A stretch of 19,777 bases of DNA from SHLJ01 sp041618535 (lineage in GTDB: Bacteria > Bacteroidota > Bacteroidia > Flavobacteriales > Flavobacteriaceae): assembly GCA_041618535.1 (NCBI GenBank), contig JBFKFP010000041.1, positions 1-19,777 of the forward strand. Direction: 5' to 3'. Positions 14,706-19,777 of this stretch are shown piece by piece (position 1 is the stretch's first letter; every line of letters starts with the position of its first letter). Below the pieces are notes generated by a model. That model had not been told where the DNA came from and ran no database searches. It worked only from the letters and a program-made list of their open reading frames with translations. Both the position numbers and the translations under genes were made by a program.

Positions 14706-15680
14706 TTGAGCAGCAAGCTTAGAACCATTCTCAAACTTACATTACCCCTGCTTTTGGGAATTGGCCTGGTCTGGTATTCAATTTCCCAAATCACCTTTTC
14801 CGAACTGGTTCAATACTTCCGAAACGCCAACTATACCTGGATTGGGTTGGGTGTGGTATTAGGTATTCTAAGCCATTTGTCGCGAGCGTACCGCTGGAAG
14901 TATATGATTGAGCCAATGGGATATAAACTGCGGTTTGCAAATAGTACTATGGCTGTATTTGCGGCCTATTTGATAAATTATACCATTCCGAGGGCCGGGG
15001 AAATATCAAGAGCCTCTATCATAGCGAATTATGAGGGTGTGCCTTTTGAGAAGGGTTTTGGGACCATTGTTGCCGAAAGAGTAGCCGATATGCTTGTCAT
15101 GTCAGGGATCATAATGATAACGCTATTTCTGGAGTTTGAATTTATCTGGCAATTCTTCAACGAAAGATTTGATGCATTGAAAATAGCCCTTGGAATTGGG
15201 CTGTTGCTTGTTTTGGCATGGCTGTTTTACGGATTTGTCAGTAAAAGCGGTTCCCGGCTGGCAAAAAGAATCCGAAATTTTATCTCTGGTCTTATCGAAG
15301 GCGTTATGAGTATTTTCAGGATGAAGTATAAATGGGCATTTATCGGGCATACACTTTTTATCTGGCTGATGTATATTATGATGTTTTACGTTACCTCATT
15401 CACCCTTGAAGAAACATCGAATATCCCCCTTGCGGCCATCCTTATCGGTTTTATTTCAGGAAGCTTCAGCATTGCGGCTACCAATGGCGGAATAGGGTCG
15501 TACCCGGTAGCGGTATTCGCCGCTTTTACACTTTTCGGGATCGGGAAAGACCCGAGCATCGCCTTCGGCTGGATAATGTGGACCTCACAAACACTGATGA
15601 TCATTGTACTTGGTGGCTTGTCACTCCTTTACTTACCCCTTTATAACAGGCGGAATAAACCAACAGGCCAAAAGGCCTGA
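14706..15680 (+). CDS. UPF0104 / lysylphosphatidylglycerol-synthase-TM family membrane protein (flippase-like)
   Basis: A 324-residue inner-membrane protein with about eight hydrophobic segments. It matches the LPG_synthase_TM/UPF0104 family, seen in SHLSRAYRWKYMIEPMG, then NYTIPRAGEISRASIIANYEGVPFEKGFGTIVAERVADML (about residues 83-122), the family's NxxxPaRxGExxR region. The C-terminal end has GGIGSYPVAVF (258-268). In MprF the related domain flips lysyl-phosphatidylglycerol; stand-alone members are of unproven function and are thought to move lipids. No aminoacyl-transferase domain is attached here. The start is TTG at 14706, 4 nt after the panD stop, giving a first helix within 10 residues; the first ATG would cut off two helices. 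Linkage to panCD looks like operon convenience rather than shared chemistry. Confidence 0.85.
   Translation: MSSKLRTILKLTLPLLLGIGLVWYSISQITFSELVQYFRNANYTWIGLGVVLGILSHLSRAYRWKYMIEPMGYKLRFANSTMAVFAAYLINYTIPRAGEISRASIIANYEGVPFEKGFGTIVAERVADMLVMSGIIMITLFLEFEFIWQFFNERFDALKIALGIGLLLVLAWLFYGFVSKSGSRLAKRIRNFISGLIEGVMSIFRMKYKWAFIGHTLFIWLMYIMMFYVTSFTLEETSNIPLAAILIGFISGSFSIAATNGGIGSYPVAVFAAFTLFGIGKDPSIAFGWIMWTSQTLMIIVLGGLSLLYLPLYNRRNKPTGQKA
15664..15679. repeat. Small hairpin over the stop codon of the flippase-like gene
   Basis: CAGGCC (15664-15669), loop AAAA, GGCCTG (15674-15679) is a perfect 6-bp stem with a tetraloop, and it overlaps the TGA stop at 15678-15680. No T-run follows directly (the next T-rich tract starts about 12 nt later), so it is a poor terminator candidate. 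Confidence 0.5.
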
Positions 15681-15733
15681 TCAAGGGATTGTTTCATTGT
15701 TTTTAGTTAACTTGTGATCCCAATCTAGATATT

Positions 15734-16888
15734 ATGAAAACGAAAAACCTAATTATCCTGTTGATTCTTCAATTGATGTTCAGCTGGTCTTTTGCCCAGA
15801 CCATATATGAAGAATTTGATTCCTACAAACTGGGGGAGAGAAGGCAAATCAAAATTCAGCTTCCACGGAATTACGAAGCCAACAAAGAGAAATCCTATCC
15901 GCTTTTTGTTGTATTAGACGGAGATTACCTGTTTGAAGTAACTGCCGGCCATACCGATTATTACTCATACTGGGAGGATATGCCGGAAGTAATTGTAGTC
16001 GGTATCAACCAGGTTGATTCGAGGGACAGGGACAATTACTACTCAGAACAAAATTCACTTCCAATAGAAGAGGGTGCCAGGTTCTTTGAATTTATTGGGA
16101 TGGAATTGATGCCGCATCTTATAAGCAATTACCGGATTGCTAATTTCAAGGTTGCCGTAGGTCACGGAGAATCGGCAAATTTTATCAATTACTTTCTCTT
16201 AAAGGAAAATCCGATCTTTAAGGCCTATATCACCATCAGTCCGTTACTGGGGCCGGATTTACTGACCTATTTGCCTGAACGTTTACAAAATCTGGGAAGT
16301 AAGACATTCTACTATCTCTGCACATCAGATTCAGACCTGAAACCGGTCAGGGAAGATGCACAGGCCCTGAATTCGAGCCTGAGCCTTATTGAAAACAACA
16401 ATTTCAATTATACCTTCGATTATATGGAAGGGCCTACCCACTATACCAGTCCGGCCCATGCACTTCCAAAGGCCTTAGAAAGCATTTTCTACGTGTTCCA
16501 GCCTATCAGTAAGGCAGAGTTCACCGAGAAAATATTGCCTTTGCAAAGCTCTCCGGTCACCTATTTAAAGGAAAAATACCAGATGATCAATGAGCAATTC
16601 GGCCTTGAGAAACAAGTGCTGATCAATGATTTTAAGGCTATAGAGGCCGCTATAGAAAAGAATAAAACCTTCCAGTATTACGAGGAACTGGGGAAAATGG
16701 CCCGCAAGGAGTATCCAGACACCCTGCTGGGCAATTATTACCTGGCCCGGTTTTATGAGGAGACCGGAGAACCTAAAAAGGCGATGAGAACTTACCGCTC
16801 AGCCTATGTGCTGAATGAAATAGGGGGAATCACCAAAGACCTGATGCTGGAAAAAGCCGATGCTATAAAGGCCGATTTTGGATTTTAA
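15734..16888 (+). CDS. Secreted alpha/beta-hydrolase-fold (esterase D-like) protein with C-terminal TPR; nucleophile motif altered
   Basis: The 384-residue protein has a signal peptide ending SFA|Q (21/22). The fold matches the esterase D/IroE-BesA group: RQIKIQLPRNYEANKEKSYP (37-56), LFVVLDGDYLF (57-67), MPEVIVVGINQ (83-93), FKVAVGHGESANFINYFLL (138-156) and YITISPLLG (165-173). In this family the elbow reads GHSxGG with Ser as nucleophile; here it is Gly143-His-Gly-Glu-Ser147, so the usual Ser is Gly and a Ser stands two positions later. A His candidate, THYTSPAHALPKAL (His236), is kept. A TPR-like helix pair occupies about 331-362 (LLGNYYLARFYEETGEPKKAMRTYRSAYVL). It may be inactive or use another residue. 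Start 53 nt after the flippase gene; a weak TAACTTGT lies at 15708-15715. The stop directly abuts the radA ATG. Confidence 0.82.
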   Translation: MKTKNLIILLILQLMFSWSFAQTIYEEFDSYKLGERRQIKIQLPRNYEANKEKSYPLFVVLDGDYLFEVTAGHTDYYSYWEDMPEVIVVGINQVDSRDRDNYYSEQNSLPIEEGARFFEFIGMELMPHLISNYRIANFKVAVGHGESANFINYFLLKENPIFKAYITISPLLGPDLLTYLPERLQNLGSKTFYYLCTSDSDLKPVREDAQALNSSLSLIENNNFNYTFDYMEGPTHYTSPAHALPKALESIFYVFQPISKAEFTEKILPLQSSPVTYLKEKYQMINEQFGLEKQVLINDFKAIEAAIEKNKTFQYYEELGKMARKEYPDTLLGNYYLARFYEETGEPKKAMRTYRSAYVLNEIGGITKDLMLEKADAIKADFGF

Positions 16889-18250
16889 ATGGCAAAAGTA
16901 AAGACCACTTTTTTTTGTCAGAGCTGTGGCTCGCAATACGCCAAATGGCAGGGACAGTGCTCCTCTTGCAAGGCATGGAATACCATTGCCGAAGAAATCA
17001 TTCAAAAACCGGAAAAAGCCGACTGGAAGGACCAAGCGGTAAAAAGCAGGCGAGCATCCAGGCCGAAAAGGGTCCAGGAAATTGAATTAAGCGAGGATCA
17101 CCGGTTCAGAACCCATGACAAGGAATTCAATCGTGTTCTTGGCGGTGGATTGGTTCCCGGATCTGTAACCCTGCTGGGCGGTGAGCCGGGAATAGGGAAA
17201 AGCACCCTGCTGCTGCAGATCGGTCTTGAATTACCCTTTAAAACGCTTTATGTGTCAGGTGAGGAAAGCCAGCAGCAGATCAAGATGCGGGCCGAACGCA
17301 TTCATGACAGAAGCGATCAGTGCTATATCCTGACTGAGACCAAAACACAGAATATATTCAGTCATATAAGGGATATTGAGCCACAGATCGTCGTGATTGA
17401 CTCCATCCAGACCCTGCATTCCGATTATATCGAATCTTCCGCAGGAAGCATTTCACAGATCCGTGAATGTGCCTCAGAATTGATAAAATTCGCGAAGGAA
17501 ACCAATACACCGGTGGTCCTTATAGGTCATATTACCAAGGATGGCCAGATAGCAGGTCCTAAGATCCTGGAACACATGGTAGATACGGTCCTGCAGTTTG
17601 AAGGGGACCGGAACCATGCTTTCCGCGTACTTCGGGCCAATAAGAACCGTTTTGGGTCAACCCATGAGCTCGGGATATACGAAATGAGAGGCTCCGGCCT
17701 TAAGGGAATAGATAATCCCAGTGATGTGCTGATCAGTAAAAAAGAACATGCCCTGAGCGGAAATGCGGTGGCGGTTACCATGGAAGGGATGCGGCCTATG
17801 CTGGTGGAGGTACAGGCCCTGGTAAGCTCGGCGGTTTATGGAACACCACAAAGAAGTACAACCGGATTTAACGCAAAGCGGCTTAATATGCTCCTGGCTG
17901 TTCTTGAAAAAAGAGCCGGTTTCCGTTTAGGGGCCAAGGATGTTTTCCTGAATATAACCGGCGGACTGAATGTTGATGATCCGGCTATAGACCTGGCGGT
18001 GGTGGCAGCAATTCTTTCTTCAAACTCCGATGATCCTATTGCAACCAATATCTGTTTTGCAGCAGAAATAGGCCTTTCCGGCGAGATCAGGCCGGTAAAC
18101 AGGATAGATCAGCGCATTTCTGAAGCTGAAAAGCTCGGCTACAGCCGAATATATATCTCTAAATACAATACCATTACCACTAAGCCTGGGTCAATAGAGA
18201 TCAGATTGGTATCTGAAATGGAGGATTTTTTAAGCGCCCTGATCCCATAG
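16889..18250 (+). CDS. radA: DNA repair protein RadA (branch-migration ATPase)
   Basis: RadA/Sms helps process recombination intermediates, extending heteroduplex together with RecA. The 453-residue protein has the full domain order: N-terminal C4 zinc finger (Cys10, Cys13, Cys24, Cys27 in FFCQSCGSQYAKWQGQCSSC), Walker A GEPGIGKST (98-106), Walker B VVIDSIQT (168-175), the RadA-specific KNRFG (252-256) followed by STHELGIYEM, and a Lon-protease-like C-terminal domain (about 275-453; GLNVDDPAIDLAVVAA, GLSGEIRPV). The ATG immediately follows the TAA of the esterase-fold gene (TAAATG, no spacer), so translation is probably coupled. It is the last gene of the plus-strand run. A weak hairpin about 130 nt downstream may mark the end of transcription. 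Confidence 0.97.
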   Translation: MAKVKTTFFCQSCGSQYAKWQGQCSSCKAWNTIAEEIIQKPEKADWKDQAVKSRRASRPKRVQEIELSEDHRFRTHDKEFNRVLGGGLVPGSVTLLGGEPGIGKSTLLLQIGLELPFKTLYVSGEESQQQIKMRAERIHDRSDQCYILTETKTQNIFSHIRDIEPQIVVIDSIQTLHSDYIESSAGSISQIRECASELIKFAKETNTPVVLIGHITKDGQIAGPKILEHMVDTVLQFEGDRNHAFRVLRANKNRFGSTHELGIYEMRGSGLKGIDNPSDVLISKKEHALSGNAVAVTMEGMRPMLVEVQALVSSAVYGTPQRSTTGFNAKRLNMLLAVLEKRAGFRLGAKDVFLNITGGLNVDDPAIDLAVVAAILSSNSDDPIATNICFAAEIGLSGEIRPVNRIDQRISEAEKLGYSRIYISKYNTITTKPGSIEIRLVSEMEDFLSALIP

Positions 18251-18382
18251 ATGATTGCAGGCTCATATTTGTAGGAAAAATCGTCTAATATAATAGGATC
18301 TATTACTAATTGATTTTAAGCGGGACCAATAGCTCTGCAATACGTTATTATATTGCTGATTATCAAATATATACAATTTATT

Positions 18383-18413
18383 TTGAGATTTGAATTTTAG
18401 GTTCAAAACTCAA
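18383..18413. terminator. Imperfect hairpin, possible radA transcription end
   Basis: TTGAG-A-TTTGAA (18383-18394) pairs with TTCAAA-A-CTCAA (18402-18413) around a 7-nt loop: 11 pairs with one A/A mismatch. It is followed by TTTCTCCTC, a weak T-tract, and lies about 130 nt past radA. The low GC content makes termination uncertain; an operator site is an alternative. Confidence 0.4.
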
Positions 18414-18528
18414 TTTCTCCTCATTCCGGGATTTACAACTGCTCCCTAAAGTTAATTCAGTCTGAAAATAAAGCCTTTCTAATCAAATGATCGATATTTC
18501 TGCGTGTCGGTTCAAACTTTTTCTGTCC

Positions 18529-18563
18529 ACACCTGAGCGGTGACTAAAACCTGGAACAGGTGT
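18529..18563. repeat. Competing inverted repeats ACACCTG/ACCTG versus CAGGTGT
   Basis: ACACCTG (18529-18535) is a perfect inverse of CAGGTGT (18557-18563). A second ACCTG (18549-18553) is also complementary to CAGGT (18557-18561) with only a GAA loop, and CACC (18530-18533) could pair with GGTG (18539-18542). The two folds exclude each other. No T-run follows. Confidence 0.45.
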
Positions 18564-18620
18564 CTAAATATTTGAAGATGTACAAAAAATAGACCAATAA
18601 AATCTAAAACACTATAAAAC

Positions 18621-18626
18621 AGGAGG
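18621..18626 (+). promoter_or_regulatory. Shine-Dalgarno-like AGGAGG, unusual for this phylum
   Basis: AGGAGG is a full anti-16S match, rare before genes in Bacteroidota, where leaders are normally A/T-rich. It sits only 2 nt before the ATG at 18629, closer than the normal 5-9 nt, so it may be fortuitous. Confidence 0.35.
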
Positions 18627-18628
18627 TT

Positions 18629-18757
18629 ATGATAAAGAAAAGAGACTTAATGGTAGTTAATCGTCGAAACAGGAATGTCATCGGTCGAAGGATAAATGTT
18701 ATTCATCGAACAAAGATTCATTTTATCGTTTCCGACCGAAGATTAACGAATAATTGA
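18629..18757 (+). CDS. Possible small ORF, 42 residues, strongly basic, with heptapeptide repeats
   Basis: From the ATG at 18629 the frame runs 42 codons to TGA at 18755-18757. The predicted peptide begins MIKKRDLMVV, has many Arg and Lys residues and few acidic ones, and contains three 7-residue units of the pattern V-[NI]-x-R-x-x-[NI]: VNRRNRN, VIGRRIN, VIHRTKI. These correspond to a 21-bp DNA repeat. No known family is recognised, there is no signal peptide or membrane helix, and the SD-like AGGAGG is only 2 nt from the ATG; a second in-frame ATG at 18650 is too far. A DNA-level repeat that happens to be open in one frame is equally possible. I regard translation as unproven. Confidence 0.25.
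   Translation: MIKKRDLMVVNRRNRNVIGRRINVIHRTKIHFIVSDRRLTNN
18656..18718. repeat. Three degenerate 21-bp tandem repeats
   Basis: Units 18656-18676, 18677-18697 and 18698-18718 abut exactly. Eleven of 21 positions are invariant: GT at 1-2, A at 4, the core TCGAA at 9-13, A at 16, and AT at 20-21. Most other positions agree in two of three units. A looser related copy with CGACCGAAGATT follows at 18733-18744. In addition GTTAATCGTCG (18656-18666) is inverted at 18737-18747 with one mismatch, and TCGGTCG (18681-18687) is inverted at 18733-18739. Confidence 0.6.
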
Positions 18758-18850
18758 CCGTTTTATCGGTGAACTTTCAGAAATCCTCTCCTTAACAATA
18801 ATTTTACACCAGTTAATCCCCAATTGGCTAAAACTTAAAAGAACCTACTT

Positions 18851-19777
18851 ATGAAAACAAGACTACTACTCCTAGTAATGCTCCTAACAGGAATCGGTGC
18901 GATGGCACAGACCTGTAACGGGAATACCTTCAATTCTCCCGGGGCTCCAGCAACTTGTACATATACATATACAGCATCCGGATGGGAAGATGCATTTGGC
19001 GTGCCTATTGCACCGCCTGCCTCTGTAGAGATAGGTCAAACGGTATGTATCCTTGCTGATAATGCCGATGCCATTGGTGCTGCAAAGTTTAAAGGCACTT
19101 TATATATTCCGGAAGGTGTTTCGTTTACCGGGACTATCCCGAATTTTACAGGGGGTGCCACTCTGGTTATCGAGGGAACCGCAGATTTTGCTGTAAATCC
19201 TGGTATCAATGATACTAAGATTTATGTTCATGAAAATGGATTTTTCAGGGTTCCTGGTCAATTACAACCAAACGGAGCTACACAGATTCACGTTATCGGA
19301 CAACTTGAAAACGGTGCAGACCTTAATATTACCGGTCAGGCCAAAATGATCATTTACGAAGGTGGATATGTCTTAATTAAGAACGGGGCGCAGATTTCAA
19401 ATGAAGTATCAAACTGTGGATTGCTGATCGTTGATGCTGGTGAGGTTCATACCGGCGGAGGATCTTCCTTGTTTAATTTGTGTTCTACTTATGTACACCA
19501 GGATCTTGTATTGGATGGCCCATACACCAATAATGGTCTGTTTGTGGTAAAGGGAAATTTAGGATTTAACGGACATACTTTTTATAATGATGATATTCTT
19601 ATGGTTAAGAATATTGTATTGAATAATGACGATATAGTGGGTAACGGCAGTACATCAACCCTCCTGGTTGAATTCAACGCCGAACTCCAGGCAGGAGCTT
19701 CCATTACCGGGCACTACTATTACGACAGTGATGACGGTGGCGGATTTGATACAGTATGTGGGTCTTGTGTTGAGGAC
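18851..19777 (+). CDS. Secreted protein of probable beta-solenoid fold, start of a larger gene (309 residues, truncated by window edge)
   Basis: My translation from the ATG at 18851 is open to the last base, 309 codons. A signal peptide is clear: MKTRLLLLVMLLTGIGAMAQ, cleaved after AMA (residue 19). The mature part is rich in Gly, Asn, Asp and Thr, with short alternating hydrophobic strands every 20-25 residues (LYIPEGVSF, LVIEGTADF, IYVHENGFF, IHVIGQLENG, MIIYEGGYV, LLIVDAGEV, LFVVKGNLG), a pattern typical of right-handed beta-helices. At least eight Cys residues, such as Cys22, Cys36 and Cys66, are unusual for such proteins. The expected C-terminal type IX secretion signal, if any, would be outside the window. 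No catalytic motif is seen; it could be an adhesin, a surface-layer protein or a polysaccharide-binding protein. A weak -7-like TAATTTTA lies upstream near 18799. Confidence 0.78.
   Translation, partial: MKTRLLLLVMLLTGIGAMAQTCNGNTFNSPGAPATCTYTYTASGWEDAFGVPIAPPASVEIGQTVCILADNADAIGAAKFKGTLYIPEGVSFTGTIPNFTGGATLVIEGTADFAVNPGINDTKIYVHENGFFRVPGQLQPNGATQIHVIGQLENGADLNITGQAKMIIYEGGYVLIKNGAQISNEVSNCGLLIVDAGEVHTGGGSSLFNLCSTYVHQDLVLDGPYTNNGLFVVKGNLGFNGHTFYNDDILMVKNIVLNNDDIVGNGSTSTLLVEFNAELQAGASITGHYYYDSDDGGGFDTVCGSCVED

Larger units (their letters stand above)
18251..18850. other. 600-nt gene-poor intergenic region between radA and the secreted-protein gene
   Basis: No long ORF is found in either strand here. 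The base composition is more A/T-rich than the flanking genes. It holds a hairpin (18383-18413), an inverted-repeat set (18529-18563), a rare AGGAGG (18621-18626), a 42-codon ORF (18629-18757) with in-frame 21-bp repeats (18656-18718), and the leader of the next gene. From 18251 to 18380 I see only a weak 6-bp stem, TAATAG/CTATTA (18291-18305). Confidence 0.6.

Noticed and set aside
18656..18747. CRISPR-like array
   Set aside because: Units are contiguous, only about half conserved, and have no spacers; no cas genes are present.
18957..18977. ACATAT microsatellite-like run as a phase-variable switch
   Set aside because: Only two to three short copies within the coding frame (Thr-Tyr repeats); too short to expect slippage.

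Overview
The window looks like chromosomal core sequence from a marine-type Flavobacteriaceae/Flavobacteriia member (Bacteroidota). The signs are a split atpD-atpC cluster, a DUF4270 lipoprotein, a long-form NagB N-terminus, a TonB receptor with an N-terminal carboxypeptidase-regulatory-like domain, very few Shine-Dalgarno sequences, and several upstream elements that match the Bacteroidota -7 consensus TAnnTTTG exactly. No tRNA, rRNA, transposase, prophage or CRISPR array was seen.

Layout. (1) 1-2543: the 5' part of a minus-strand glucosamine-6-phosphate deaminase (nagB-like, cut by the window edge) faces away from a plus-strand sodium:solute symporter. (2) 2602-4397: atpC and atpD of the F1Fo ATP synthase on the minus strand, converging on the symporter through one strong bidirectional terminator. 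(3) 4612-8922: a minus-strand pair of a TonB-dependent receptor and, 21 nt downstream, an SGNH/GDSL hydrolase lipoprotein that may be surface-exposed, closed by an intrinsic terminator. (4) 9090-13357: a tight minus-strand operon of a half-length GlgA-like GT5-domain protein, a DUF4270 lipoprotein and glmS, with 7-nt gaps. (5) 13486-18250: a divergent plus-strand run of panC, panD, an UPF0104/LPG-synthase-TM flippase-like protein, an esterase-fold secreted protein with a TPR and radA. (6) 18251-18850: a 600-nt gene-poor stretch with hairpins, a rare AGGAGG and a three-unit 21-bp repeat in frame with a possible 42-codon ORF. (7) 18851-19777: the start of a secreted protein, probably beta-solenoid, running off the window.

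How the parts fit. PanC and PanD supply pantothenate precursors, RadA serves recombination, and AtpD/AtpC form part of the ATP synthase catalytic head. GlmS makes glucosamine-6-phosphate for peptidoglycan and LPS, while the nagB-like gene runs the reverse direction (aminosugar catabolism). The TonB receptor and lipoprotein esterase probably act together on an unidentified ester-containing substrate. Most of the window is conserved housekeeping sequence. The less explained parts are the degenerate GlgA-like protein, the esterase-fold protein with a changed nucleophile elbow, the TonB/SGNH pair, and the 18.25-18.85 kb intergenic region with the partial secreted protein after it.
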